In this document: positions 23,836-35,923 of the stretch, piece by piece
How positions within the stretch are numbered: the first letter of the stretch is position 1
Layout of the letters: the number at the start of each line of letters is the position of its first letter
Assembly (NCBI GenBank): GCA_963682175.1
Contig: OY821771.1
Span: 35,794,201 to 35,858,200 of the forward strand
DNA: 64,000 nucleotides
Reading direction: 5' to 3'
From: Triglochin maritima
Taxonomy: Eukaryota; Streptophyta; Magnoliopsida; Alismatales; Juncaginaceae
Position numbers and translations under genes: made by a program
The notes under the pieces: generated by a model
What the model was told of the DNA's origin: nothing
The model's database searches: none
The model's input: the letters and a program-made list of their open reading frames with translations, nothing else

Positions 23836-25989
23836 AAAGACTATTCTGCACTAGTGACACTTCAAGCTTTGCGAACACCCTCGCCTAGCTTGGACCACCT
23901 TCTCACAATCCGAGAAGAGCTTCACTCCGGAAGCTATTACAACACTTTGAATGAAAGCTTGAGTAACCTAATCTTGAGCACTTAAATGAATGATGGGAGA
24001 AATGTATTGATTCAAGTGGAGAGATGTGAGCACAATGATGTTTAGAGAAAATTGATTGTAGTAAGTGTATGTGAGCTTAGAGAAAGGATTGGTTACCTGA
24101 GAAGTGTGTTCTAAGCTCTATTTATAAGCTCTAAACTTAATCTAGCCATTGGGATTGAAGTGGTAGTGATTTGAGTGAAATGCATAAAACTAGGAAGTTC
24201 AGAACTAAAATAAGGACATAGTCGGTCGACCAGATCGGGCTTAATGGTCGACTTGTTTCTTGTAAATAAGAACATGGTTGAGCTGAAGTGCGTACCGGTC
24301 GATCCTCTAAGGCTAGAACTAAAGTGAACGGTCGAACCAGGTAAACTATCAGTCAACCGTTAAGGGAGATTTGGCAAGGGTAAGTTGTAGTCGGTCGAAC
24401 GAAATGTGCATCGACCGAAAACAGAAAGTTTGGGAGTTTGATATGTTCTTAAACCGGTGGTCCGCCATTAGGGTATTGTTCGACCGGTGGCCAAATATAA
24501 AAGAGGGGTTAGGTGAAAGTATGTGTATACAACTGTTGTATAATATGACAAGTATAACGGTCATATTAAAGACAAATACGAAAAGCAAACGGTTGAACAA
24601 AATGTGACTTTCGGTCGATCGATGTTCGCTCTAACCAGGATATGTGTCAAGATATAACAAGTGAGCAAGAATATATCGACCGAACTAGGTTATATATGTT
24701 GACATATTGAAACGTTCGAAATGGAGAGGATATTCGGTTGACCGATTTAGACTAAGAATATACATAGTAGTATCGATTGAACTAAAGCTATGACTGGTCG
24801 ACCGTTTGCGAAAAGAAATTAAGTTTGTTAAGTTTTGGTCGAACCAGATGTCCTATCGGTTGACCAGATTGAACCAGAAATCTTGTTCGAAGGAAATTCC
24901 TATGTTTTGTCGGTGTCCTAACAAAGTCGGTTGGATATAAAATTAAGTGTGAGACTTCTATAGGTTTCCTAAGGGTCATGCAATGCGATACATCAAGGAT
25001 TCAAGTACTCAAGTTACATGATAATCCTAAGAGCAAGAAATATAAAACCTATCTACTCTTCAACTTGATTTCTTGTCTTGAGCCACATTTGTCTCCTGAA
25101 ATGTTAGAGATACAATATATGCATGTGATGATATTAAAGCATTACATGTATTTATTGATATGTTGATTAATCATCAAAACATATTAGCAATTATTAGCCA
25201 AAAAGCCGACACACACTAAGTACTTGTCTCATGTTAGATTTAGCATTTATCTTGTTGCTTGTAAATGATGATCTTGTTATGGTAAATGGCTTGTTATGTA
25301 TAGATGCTTGATTAGTTGAGAATGTATGGATGTATTGAGTTATATGGATGGTTAATTGATGTCCTAATGTACACACTAGGTACTTAGTTCATTCTTGAGA
25401 ATTCAAAGTGCATTTTAATTTCATATCTAACTATATTATTCATGTATTCACGTAAATATAGTTGATGTTAATTAGACTCCACAATAGTTTCTAGTTGATT
25501 TCACCCACTTTACACACTTGTGCCTCATGTAATCAAAAATCACACACACACACACACACTTACACACCTCCACTTCATGGGGATTTAGTTTAATTGTTGA
25601 TTCATTCATCGTTTAATGTAGTTAGTGTAGCACAATCCCTTCATTCTCCTCTTATTCCCCACTCGAGTAGGGTAGTCACAACAACACATACAACTCTCTG
25701 TGGACCGACTCGTATTTGTCACGTCTTAACTGACACCGTGCACTTGCAGTTAATTAAAACGATCAATCAACTGCATCTAACTGAATCGGTACTAGATCCA
25801 CCAAAATCCATCTGTACATAACACGTGAACTATTAAAAACATTCAAGTGTTGCAAAACATTGCAGTCATAAAAAATTAGTCATAAAAATACATTACATTA
25901 ACTGAAGTCTTACATTTAATCAAGTCTAAAAAAACATTCAAGTCTTACATAAAAGTTAGATACAAATTATTCAAACTATTTTGCTAAAT

Positions 25990-27760
25990 AGGTTTCTTGC
26001 ATCTGTTTCTGTTATGTCCTATATCGCCGCATCTCCCACACTTTTCCGGAGTGCTCGGTTGTCTTGTTTCAGATTCATGTTGATCTTGGACGACCGAGAA
26101 GTCTTTTTGTTGTGGGAGGGGTCATTGTGATGTTTCCACAATTTGGCAAGACCTTACATCACGAATAAGGATAAATATAGGTTTGAATGCATGTTTGTAC
26201 ATTTGAACTTGATAATATGGGGAGACCAGATGTGAAGTGCTCACATTTGCATGTCTGTCACTACAAATTTCTAGTACATGTGAATAAGGGACGTGCAATG
26301 TAGTTATGTATCCACAAGTGCAACTGATAACCCCTTCTTCAAATATGACAATGTACCTTTTCTGGTCATTAGCTTCCACCTGGTACATCAATTGGTGGTA
26401 TTGAGTTACCGTATGAGATCTCATCGTATTACGGTTTCCCCTCAACATGGTCTGGACAGTTGGTACACATAAATCATCCCACGACCCACCGACGTCCCTT
26501 CTTTCAACAAAATATTTGTTCAAACGAAGAAATTTCATCAAAATCATGGTTGTAATTGACATATCACATGCTCCTCATAAGACATTGTTGAAGCTTTCTG
26601 ACATGTTTGTTCTCATACATTAAAAACATGACCCCCTGTCGTGACAACAAGTCCATCTTCTAAAGGTCTCTAATGCCGAATCCACTCATAAACTAGTTTA
26701 TGTTCATATACAATGACTTTCATTAGCTTTTCGAATTCATAAAGGAATGTGTTTTACTGGCATCAAAAACTTGATTTGTCTCATTCTTTCCTTGCAATTA
26801 CGGTGTTTTGCAATGTATTCGTTCATATGTCGGAGACATAATCGATGTGCATGTCCCTAAGAAGGCGAAAATGCAACTCTTACACAATCATTTATTTACA
26901 AAAATATGTCTGTAATAATACACAAATTGGGTCTCATGGTTACTCCAGTAGACAACAATTGGAGGAACCACTTCCATGACTAAGTCTTCTCACCTTCCAC
27001 GACAACAAATGCTAAAGGATAAATTCCATCGTTTGCATCGGTGCCCACAATAATGAACAACATTCCTCTATATTTGCTATAGATGTGCGTTTCATTTACA
27101 CTAGGAACGAGTCTGCAAAATTCAAATCCACTAATTGAATGTATAAATGCCTTTGAAACATCTCCTTATCGAGTTTTACCCGTACTGCCTCTATTTCGAC
27201 AACAGATCCTCGATTGGTTTGACACACCAAGGTGAAGAATCTGTGCAAATCCTTAAAATTCTCTTCTTCGGCACCATAAATTCGTTTCAACGCAATCTGC
27301 CTGATATGTCATGCTTTAGCGTAAGCAATTGCAAATCAGTATTTGATTTTCACCCTTTCCATTATCTCAGTAGGACTGATTGTGAATTTAGTTCTAACAT
27401 AATGCATTATCCAGTCGCAAATAAATTTGTGCTGCATTGTTTATTACCATGCAGCGAAATCAGATTGGAACAATAGTGCTCGGCGTCGTACATTTTAACT
27501 GTAGAAAAACTACAACCTTTTGGAATAGATGCATGTAAATGCCATTTATAGTTATCCTCATCGCGACGAAGACAACGAACAGTGTAACGTTTCGTTGAAG
27601 AAACCACAACTGAATACTGAACATATTTTTTAATGTGACACGACTGCAGAGCGTGAACCACATCATCATTCATCGGAAAAATTTATTTCTCCCAAAAAGA
27701 ACGACCATCTTCGGTCTGCCAATAACTTCCCGACAGGTTGTTCGTAGCAACGAAAAATGA
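25990..27760 (-). pseudogene. MuDR-type (MURA-like) transposase remnant, element B
   Basis: On the minus strand the N-terminal DNA-binding region lies at 27673-27407 (DDVVHALQSCHIKKYVQY, then RYTVRCLRRD and KWHLHASI). A middle part is at 27290-27096 (KRIYGAEEENFKDLHRFF). The SWIM zinc-finger region lies in the block 26562-26122, with CTCGYITTLHVPYSH; the usual third cysteine in the CxH pair is a tyrosine here, so the motif is damaged. A C-terminal zinc knuckle (CGRCGDIGHNRNRC) is at 26040-25999. Stops and frame changes break the catalytic region (27090-26600). It supplied, or once supplied, transposition for the PMD-MULE family. Confidence 0.8.
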
Positions 27761-27980
27761 GTGTTCAATGATGGAATTTTCTATCTAGTTGTTATCGTCG
27801 AAAATATTGGGAAGTTCATGCAAAGTTGGAACCATGTCGTTGTTAGCAACTGCATCATCAACAACGTTGTTGTCTTCCCGGTTTATCGATTGACCCATCA
27901 CATATATAACCTCTTGCATTTTAGGAACTATTTGATTAGCAGAAACATCTTCGGGTTGATCCTCTACTGGAAAAGGTAAT

Positions 27981-28960
27981 TGGCTTTTTGGCTAAATAAT
28001 CTCTAATCCGTTTTGATGATTAACTAACATATAAATAAACACATGTAATCTATAAAATTCATCCCATGCATATATTCTATTTCTAACATTTCAGGAACCA
28101 AGTATTGATCCAGATAAGAAATGTAGAATGAAGAGTATATATGTTTATATTTCTTGTACTTAGGCTATAATGTAACTTGACACTTGAAATCATTGATGAA
28201 TTGCATTGCATGACCCCTAGGGAACCTATAGAAGTCTTACAATTAAGTCAATATCAATTTGACTTCAATAGGAAATCGACGAAACATAGAAATTCCCTTA
28301 AAACAAGCTTTCAGGGGTTTACCGGTCGACCGGTAGGCCATCTAGTTCGACCGGAATTCAACATACATTCTTGTCTTTTCTCAAACGATCAACCAAACAT
28401 TCCTTTAGTTCGACCGATTCTATTGTGTGTTTTCACAGTTCCAATCGGTCGACTGAATACCTTTCCCCGTTCGACCGTTTCTTGTTGTCAACCGTTATTA
28501 CCCAGTTCGACCGACACTTATCTCGCTCACCAATCTTGTATTGACATGTGTCCTGGTTAGAGTAGAAATTGGTCGACCGAAGGTCTATTTTGTTCGACCG
28601 ATTGGTTTCCATATTTGTCTTAAATATGACCGTTATACTTGTCGTATTATACCAACGGTCGTATACACATACATACCTAACTCCTCTGGTCGTATTTGGT
28701 CTATCGGTCGACCAAGACCTTTTAAACGGTCAACCGATTCATGAAACTCTCCAACACCAATCTTACTGGAAGTTTCTGGTAGACAGTTCCCAAGTCTTCG
28801 GTCGACCGTTTGTCCCTGGACTTTTCTGGACATTATTTCTGGACAGCATCCGGTTGACTGTTGTTACCGTGTCGGTTGAAGGAACTTAGCTTGAATTGTG
28901 CCCTGAGCTTTTCTGTTTTGTGTATTCTTACACAACCATATACCAATTTAATCCCAACAA
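27981..28960 (+). repeat. 5' part of copia LTR
   Basis: The segment starts TGGCTTTTTGGCTAA and follows the solo LTR at 25211-24100 (reverse complement) closely, then carries many GGTCGACCG and GTTCGACCG motifs (28318-28870). It stops around CTTACACAACCATATACC, where the LTR at 6396 continues for about 600 bp more. A deletion has therefore removed the LTR 3' half and the primer-binding site. Confidence 0.75.
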
Positions 28961-28964
28961 CGCG

Positions 28965-30250
28965 ATGGATTCCACACCGGTAGACCTCCTTTGTTTGATG
29001 GGAAAAACTATGCATATTGGAAGAAACACATGATAACTTTCATACAATCTTATGATGTTAAATTATGGGTGTTCTTTCAAATACCATACACTCTAAACAA
29101 AGAATTAGAACTTTTGTCCGATGATGAATTAGCCATGGTACAAATGAATGCTAAATTCATGAATATACGTATGTGTGGTTTATCGAAGAAGAGTATGGTA
29201 GAATCAATGCATGTGATTCCGCATTTGAAGTGTGACATATGTTAGAGAGTCGGTCGATCATCCGTTAAGGAAACTAGGATAGATTCATTCATGCAAAAGT
29301 ATGAAATATTTTCAATGAAACCAAATGAATCCATAAGCGAGATGCACACTCGCTTTACTCATATTACTAATTCCTTGAAGTACCTTGGTAAGGTTTTGGT
29401 TGAAAGTGTCATGGTACGTAAGTTTCTTTGGTCTTTAACTTTGGAATGGGAGAAGAAGACTACGACAATTGAAGAAGTCAAAGATCTCTCGAAGTTGAAA
29501 ATTGAGAATCTCATAGGAAGTCTCATGGCTTATGAGATTCAAATGGAAGAAAGAAGAGAGAAGGAAAAGGAACGAGAAGGGTCATGACGGAAAGAAAAGA
29601 CAATTGCTCTAATAGTAACCTCGGATTTGGAAGCAATCGAAGAGGAGAACACCGATGAAGATGACGTTTTCTTAACCCGCAACTTCAAGAAGTTCCTCTC
29701 CAAAAGAAAATTTTCAAAAGGAAAATGAGAACCATCTCGGACTTTCACTTGCTACGAATACAACAAAACTGGTCAAATGAAGAAGGATTGGCCCTTGCTT
29801 AGGCCAAGAGATCGTGAATGAGGAGAGGAAAAGAGATATCCTTCTAGAAGAGAGGGAGAAGAGACCAAGAAGAGAAAAAGAAGAAAGGCCCCAACGAAGA
29901 GATAAAGAGGAGAGGACTAGAAGACGAGATCGTGATGATAGCGAGAAGGGTTCGTCGCGAGAAAGATGGGAAGAAGACCTTCAATGCCACTTGGGATGAC
30001 TCAAGCTTATCAAAGGATTCCGACTCCGAGTACTCTCAAGAAGAGGAAGCACACATGTGTTTCATGCGTCAATGAAGATTCCGACTCAAACCTACCTACA
30101 TCACCAAAGACGAGTGACCAACCACAAGTGGTGGAAATTGAGGACGATGATGTATCCCTTCATGAAACACCTTCTTATGATGACTTGTTAGATGCTTTTC
30201 ATGAACTTGCCGAGCATTATGAAATGATTTGTCATAAAAACAAACTATGA
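28965..30250 (+). pseudogene. Copia gag
   Basis: The copia gag start is visible (PPLFDGKNYAYWKKHM in 28983-29030), followed by the UBN2-like part (MQKYEIFSMKPNESISEMHTRF, 29291 on) and a charged stretch rich in Glu and Arg. The zinc knuckle near 29743-29790 is degenerate: it reads CYEYNKTGQMKKDW, so the second Cys, the His and the last Cys are all replaced. Frames change at least twice. Confidence 0.75.
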
Positions 30251-30699
30251 AGAAAAGTGCGTAGAGTTATATATCAAATATGACTTGTTAGCTAAAGAAA
30301 ATGAAATACTAAATGATGAGATAAAAACCTTGAGATCCACAAAAGAGAGTCATACAATGAAGATCTTATTGCCAAGAATAAACAACTCACAAAAGATCTA
30401 GATAAATTAACCCAAGGAAGAAAAATGCTTGACATGCTTCTTGACACCCAAACCCAATCTCTAACAAAACACGACTTAGGATACAAAGGAGGGAAACAAA
30501 AGAAATCCACATCTTACTTCGTTAAAATGAACAACTCTTTTGTTAAGAAAGTAAATTATTCAAATGTTTGGGTACCTAAGACCACTCAAGTTTTGGTACC
30601 AAAAGTTAACCCTCAAGGACCCAAACAAATTTGGGTACCAAAGCCTTCACTTGTTTCCTTGTTTGTAGATAAAAGCAAGGAGAAAGGGGAAGTGAATTC

Positions 30700-31975
30700 T
30701 CGATAGCGGGTGCTCGAGGCACATGACGGGAGACTTTCAAGTTCTATCAAGCATAAAACCCTAAGAATGGAGGAACCATCACATTTGGAGAGAACACTAA
30801 AGGTCACATTGTCGGCATTGGTAATGTTGGCAATACTTCTACTCCTACTATTGAAAAAGTATTGCTAGTAGATGGTTTGAAGCATAACTTACTTAGTGTT
30901 AGCCAATTAACTGATAAGAATTTCCTAGTTGTATTTGATAAACCTACATGCTATCACATTTCTAAACATGACATGAAAACCATTTTCAGAGGTTATAGAT
31001 CAAATAATATTTACATTGTGCATGTTGATAACCTTAGCAATATGAATGTTGAAACTTGTCTAGTTGCCTCACATGACGAAGCTTGGTTATAGCATAACCG
31101 TTTAGGACATATTAGTATGTTGCAATTGCACAAATTATCCAAAGTTGAATTGGTTAGAGGACCACCAAAAATTGATTTGAAAAATGACAAGCTTTGTAAT
31201 GCATGCTAATTTGGAAAACAATTTAAATCTTCTTTCAAATCCTTAAATGTGGTGTCAACGTCAAAACCTCTTGAGTTTTGCACTAGGATCTTTTAGGACC
31301 CTCACGGACCGTAAGCTTGGGAGGGAAAATATATGCTTTTGTAATTGTTGATGATATTTTAAAATTCACTTGAGTTTTGTTTTTGACAAATAAACATGAT
31401 GCTTTTGAAAGATTTAAAAGTTTTTGGAAACATGTTCAAAGGGAGAAAACTTCTTACATAATCTCTATTCATAGTGATCATGGAGGAGAATTTGAAAATG
31501 AGTCGTTTCAAAACATTTGTGAAAAATATGGAATTGAGCATAACTTCTCTTTTCCTCGCACTCTTCAACAAAATGGGGTAGTTGAGAGGAAAAAGAGAAC
31601 ACTTCAAGAAATGGCAAGAACCATGCTTGTAGAAAAATGGCTTCCAAAATACTTTTGATGCGAAGCCGTTAATACATCTTGTTATGTTTTAAATCGTCTT
31701 CTCATTCGACCCATTTTGAAGAAAACTCCTTTTGAGATTTGGCATAACCGTATTCCTAAAATGTCTTACTTCGAAGCTTTTGGTTCAAAATGTTTTGTCC
31801 TCAACACTAAAGACAATTTGGATAAATTTGATGCGAAATCCGATAAGGCCATCTTTTTGGGGTATTCTGATAGGAGTAAAACTTATAGAGTCTACAATAA
31901 ACGAACTAGTTGTGTCGAGAAATCTCTACACGTCAATTTTGACAAGTTGGCATGTGTAGATAACTTCTCTTGATG
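30700..31975 (+). pseudogene. Copia protease and integrase
   Basis: The aspartic protease signature DSGCSRHMTG is encoded at about 30702-30731, in a different frame from the ORF that precedes it. A GAG-pre-integrase zinc finger follows (LLSVSQLTDKNF, then HNRLGHIS and CNAC), with stops at 31090 and 31207. The integrase core is at 31377-31658 (IHSDHGGEFEN, HNFSFPRTLQQNGVVERK), and its C-terminal part at 31716-31973 (TPFEIWHNRIPKMSYFEAFG). Confidence 0.8.
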
Positions 31976-31983
31976 ATGATTGC

Positions 31984-33782
31984 ATGGATATCATTAGACA
32001 TGTCTCATCACAAGATGCCACACTTGAGTCTCATCAAGAACCTCCAAGTTCTCCACAAGAGAACCAAAAGGAACTTCCCAAAGATTGTACCTATAGAAAG
32101 GATCATTCAAACAACATTGTGATAGGAGATGTTTCTCAAGTTGTGACAACACATTCTAGAGCTCATGTAGTTTGTGACTCTTATGCATTTATGTCTATAT
32201 TAGAACCCAAGAAAGTAGAACAAGCATGTAAAGATGTGTTTTGTCTAATGGCTATGCATGAAGAGATAAATCAGTTTGTTCGAAATGATGTTTGGGAACT
32301 TGTCGAAAAACCAACTAACAAATCGGTTATTGGAACTAAGTGGATATTTCAAAACAAACTTGACGAAGATGGTAATGTAGTTAGAAACAAATCTAGATGT
32401 AGGATCGTGAGGGTCTCTAATTCTACATTGATTATAATTACGATTAGGTTGATCAAATCATCAAAACATAGATTAAGGGCAAAAATCCAACACTAGACTC
32501 GTTGCTCAAGGCTACCCGCCAAGAGGAAGGGATAGACTTTGATAAAACTTATGCTCTTGTTGCTCGTATGGAAGCCATTCACATGTTATTAGCATATGCA
32601 TCTTTTGTGGATATCAAACCTTTTCAAATGAATGTCAAAAGTGCTTTTCTAAATGGATTTATTAATGAAGAAGTTTATGTCGCTCACCCCCCGGCTTTGT
32701 AAATGAAACTTACCTAAACCATATGTTTAAACTTAAGAAGGATCTTTATGGTCTCAAACAATCTCCTAAAGCTTGGTATGAGAGGTTCAAAAACTTCTTA
32801 ATCAACAAAGGTTTCATTGTGGGTAAAGTGGATACCACTATGTTTGTAATATTTTATAATCATGATCTATTAGTGGTACAAATATATGTGGATGATATTA
32901 TATTTGGTGCAAGTAACTCATGTCTTTGCGAAGAATTTTCTAAGTCTATGCTGAGGGAGTTTGAGATAAGCCTAATTAGTGAACTAATTTTTTCTCAGAC
33001 TTCAAATAAAGCAAACTCATGATCAGAACTCCATACACCAAACAAAATACACAAAGGAGAAACAATACTAAACTAGACAAAGATGAAAATGGAAAGAATG
33101 TGGACATCAAGAAATATCGAGGTATGATCCGATCCTTGCTCTACGTTACTGCTAGTCGCCCTGATATCATGTTTGTCGTGTGTTTATGTGCTCGTTTTCA
33201 AGCATGTCCAAAAGAATCTCACTTAAATGCTTTGAATGAATTTTTCGATATCTCAAAGGATTTAAAGATTTTGGTTCGTTTTACCCCAAGACTAGGGCTT
33301 TTGATCTTGTTGCTTATAGCGACGCTGACTATGCTTGTTGCATTCTAGATCGTAAAAGCACTAGTGACACTTGCCAATTTTTGGGAAAATCTCTTGTCTC
33401 TTGCTTCAGTAAGAAACAAAATAATGTTGCATTGTCTACAACCGAGGCTGAATATATCACTGTTGGTTGTGCATATGCACAAGTCCTATGGATGAGGCAA
33501 GCCTTCAAGGACTTGCAACTTGAGTTTCAAACTACTCCTATATATTGTGATAATACAAGTGCAATTAACCTTTCGAAAAATCTTATTTTGCATTCAAGAA
33601 TTAAGCACATAGAAGTAAGACATCATTTTCTTAGAGATCATGCAACTAAGGAAGACATAAAACTTGTTTTCGTCCCTACAAATGATGATCAATTAGCATA
33701 TATTTTCACAAAACCTCTTAATGTTGATCAATTCCATCATATAAGACTCAATCTAGGCTTGTGCAACTTAAATGATTTATAA
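31984..33782 (+). pseudogene. Copia reverse transcriptase and RNase H
   Basis: RVT_2 starts near 32180 (ELVEKPTNKSVIGTKWIFQN). The frame is interrupted by a 95 bp insertion at 32398-32492, then resumes (EEGIDFDKTYALVARMEAI, later FKLKKDLYGLKQSPKAWYER and IYVDDIIFGA). Stops and frameshifts occur at about 32700, 33022 and 33348. RNase H covers 33381-33782 (STTEAEYITVGCAYAQVLW, CDNTSAINLSKN, SRIKHIEVRHHFLRD). The order and motifs are those of the SIRE/Maximus group. Confidence 0.85.
32398..32492 (-). mobile_element. 95 bp mini solo LTR inside the copia reverse transcriptase
   Basis: The insert has TG...CA ends (TGTAGGATCG and AAAATCCAACA) and is flanked by a perfect 5 bp duplication CTAGA (32393-32397 and 32493-32497). 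Its reverse complement begins TGTTGGATTTTTGCCCTTAA and follows the start of the 1.6 kb LTR at 6396 for about 60 bp. It therefore looks like a severely shortened solo LTR of the same broad family, or a SMART/TRIM-like solo LTR. Confidence 0.75.
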
Positions 33783-34024
33783 CTTTGTTATCTCATGCCA
33801 TATTTTTGAAAATTGCATCTTAATTGGGTCTTTCAATGAGACTCTTGGTTGTTTGATGTGTTTTGAGCTATTTCCCCCTCTTCTGGTTCTTTTCGGTTGG
33901 CCAGAATAGGTGTTCTGTTCGACCAAATGCTCCCTTCTTGATCTGATCCTTCAGTTCACTCAAGTGATCAGTCGAACAGTGTTTGGTTCGGTCGACCGGC
34001 GTTGCTATTTTATAGTTACTGTTA

Positions 34025-35255
34025 AAAATTTGTGTATATGTATATTATGTGTGAAAGTCAATATTTTAAGTAGGGGTGTAAGTGGATGTCCGAAATCCAA
34101 GAATCCGTCCGCATTCGTATTCGTTTTATCCGACAATCCGTCATCCGTAAAATTGTATTCGTATCTGAAACTTGATATCCGGGAACTTGCGGAGCGAATA
34201 TGGATATTGATACATCCGATCCGTATAACATCCGATCTGAGCTTGCGTATCTGTATTATAAGATCTGTATCTATATCCATATATGTATCCATATTCGCTC
34301 AATATCATACATAACATATATATGTATATATTTATTAAAATTTTATAATTTGTACCTAGTTGGTAATCAATGGTAACTTAACCTCGAAAAAATTATATCC
34401 AAAATCCATTTTCGTATCCAAGATGGAATATCCATCATTTTATAAAATGGATATTGTTGTAATCGATCTGAATAATAACCGCTTCAGAACTACGTATCTG
34501 TATTTCAACATCTGTATCCATATTTTGTATCATATACTTATGCAATACATTATTATACCTAAAAGTATTCATATTTCGACCTTGTGCGATTATATTTTGA
34601 ATATATAGTTTAAATTTATTTATTCAAATAAAAATACATCTACTGATCACATTTATTCAAGCATTGAATATTGTTATCATTTTCAGAATATGAAGTTAGA
34701 AGTTAAGATAAACTAAATTAATATTTGAAACCAAATAAAGTTATAAATGTGACTATGTATAAGAATTTGTTTAAGTGAAAATGAAAAATGTTATAAGGTG
34801 ATGAATTATGTTTACGAATGCGGATATTATCCGTATCCGCTCTGAATCCGCCAAATATCTGAAAGGATGTAATTTTTTTATATCCCCAAACAATCTGTAT
34901 CCGTATCCAAATCTGTAAATTTTACGCTGATACGAATATGGATATACTTATATTCGATCCGTTGACCTCCTAATTTGAAGTATGACTATTGAAAAAATGT
35001 CATTGACTATTATGTCGAATAATCCCCGGGAGATGTACAATTTTTTATTGTCAAATCTTGAGAATCTTTAATGGTAACGAATCGTATGCAGTAAAATCCA
35101 TTTTTCAACATAAAAACTTTAGTCTAGTACAAGATAAGCTGACATAAATTTGTACCTTTGCAACCAAAATTTTCCGTTCCTTTGTCTTCTTTTCACAATT
35201 TGTAACGCAAATTCTCTATTCTTTCTTTTTCTTTTTTACTATGATTTGAAAATAA
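34025..35255. repeat. Dispersed repeat, copy 2, interrupted by a hAT element
   Basis: The pieces 34025-34070 and 34973-35255 are similar to 11805-12128. Removing the hAT element restores the continuous match (ATTTTAAG joined to TATGACTATTG, compared with GTAAGTACGACTATTG in copy 1). Confidence 0.75.
34071..34972. mobile_element. hAT-type non-autonomous element, 902 bp
   Basis: The ends are TAGGGGTGTAAGTGG and GTTGACCTCCTA. It is flanked by ATTTTAAG (34063-34070) and ATTTGAAG (34973-34980), an 8 bp duplication with one mismatch. The ends are rich in repeated ATCCGTATCC-type motifs. No transposase is encoded. The dispersed-repeat copy at 11805 shows the empty site. Confidence 0.8.
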
Positions 35256-35923
35256 TCGTGAGATGGATTAATTCATGAAATTCAAAATAAATTGCTTAGG
35301 AGGCTAAGTATGTCGGCCGGATCAACTAGGCAGGCTCCGTAAAATAAGTCGTCAGCCCATTAAGCCCAAGGCTTGGATGAGCGGACCGTGGTACAATTTA
35401 CAAGAGAAAACTACACATATTTGGAAAAATAGAGAATTATGGTTTTGAAGCCGTATATTTTGTTACTTTTGTGCTCAAAAGAGTTTGCAGAAGTGCAAAT
35501 GAGAATTAAGGATTCGGTTTATTAGTCAAGATATCGTATTCAAAAATTAAATTTCGTTCAACAATTGGAAAATGACTTTTTATCAAATATACATAAACAC
35601 CTAAGAAATTTAATTATAGTATATCTTAAATTGTATTTATAAGTATCCAAATGAAAATATATATGAAAATGACTCTCATACGTAGCTCAAATACAAGGAA
35701 CAAAATGTCTCGTCGTCGTTTGACTACGTCCAAGTACGCAATTACATCGTCTTTCCATGTCCAACAAAGTACAATGCTACGAGTAGAAAGACAATGGACG
35801 TTTACGTACATAGAACAAGTATTGATAGGAAAATTTGAGTCTATGCTCCAAGTGACCCAACATCTAGGATCAAGCCCCTTTCTTGACAACTTTTGAGAAA
35901 TAGGCTTATCTTGCCAAGTCTCC
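35256..35923. other. Unassigned spacer
   Basis: AT-rich sequence between the dispersed repeat and the LTR at 35924. An 81-codon and a 122-codon ORF on opposite strands overlap and show no known domain. Confidence 0.4.

Larger units (their letters stand above)
17907..23856 (-). mobile_element. CACTA (En/Spm) transposon, 5.95 kb
   Basis: The left end is CACTACTGCAGAAAATGG and the right end, read inward on the minus strand, is CACTAGTGCAGAATAGTC. It is flanked by a perfect 3 bp duplication ACA (17904-17906 and 23857-23859); the flanks join to continuous LTR sequence. Both subterminal regions are packed with inverted motifs such as TAGACGTCGG. A TNP2 transposase remnant lies inside on the minus strand. 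A solo LTR (20946-22325) and retroelement leader-like sequence are nested in it. Confidence 0.9.
17651..25211 (-). repeat. SIRE-like copia solo LTR, minus strand, split by CACTA
   Basis: The outer pieces are 17651-17906 and 23860-25211. Plus-strand ends are TGTAAGATTT and AAAAGCCGACA, flanked on both sides by CACAC (17646-17650 and 25212-25216), a perfect 5 bp duplication. The reverse complement of the right part matches the LTR at 27981-28330 along its length, and the left part matches 7735-7960 (TGTAAAGGC followed by CGGCCCGGAAC). GGTCGACCG-type motifs cluster at 24220-24880. Without the CACTA insert it is about 1.6 kb, the same size as the LTR at 6396-8017. Confidence 0.85.
17375..25769. 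repeat. Athila-like solo LTR, itself split by a nested insertion
   Basis: The outer pieces are 17375-17650 and 25217-25769. The left piece starts TGATTAATAGC and the right piece ends GATCAATCA after GTGCACTTGCAGTT, a pattern seen at the ends of Athila/Tat-type LTRs. It is flanked by ACTAC (17370-17374) and ACTGC (25770-25774), a 5 bp duplication with one mismatch. It resembles the other solo LTR at 20946-22325. No internal retrotransposon sequence belongs to it, so it reads as a solo LTR of roughly 830 bp that was inserted into the PMD-MULE. Confidence 0.7.
12129..27980 (-). mobile_element. PMD-carrying MULE (element B), split by nested insertions
   Basis: The left end begins near 12129 with a sequence like that of element A and of the MITE at 58080. 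Reading the minus strand, the transposase (27760-25990) is followed by the PMD exons (17290-16030), a charged last exon (13292-12900) and subterminal repeats (12625-12180). Two foreign blocks interrupt it: 13311-16020 (LTR pieces and a hAT MITE) and 17375-25769 (nested solo LTRs and CACTA). Removing the second block joins 17374 to 25770 or so. The right end is lost where a copia LTR begins at about 27981. Only about 5 kb of the span is MULE sequence. Confidence 0.7.
27981..34020 (+). mobile_element. SIRE-like Ty1/copia retrotransposon, degenerate
   Basis: The order is LTR remnant (27981-28960), gag, protease, integrase, reverse transcriptase, RNase H and a 3' non-coding part with GGTCGACCG motifs (33890-34010). 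The left LTR runs directly into gag without its 3' half and without the primer site. No 3' LTR is present; the element ends where a dispersed repeat begins near 34025. Multiple stops and frameshifts make it inactive. Confidence 0.85.

Noticed and set aside
34005..34314. Overlapping ORFs at the left end of the hAT element
   Set aside because: They arise from ATCCGTATCC-type repeats of the hAT subterminal region and cross its boundary.
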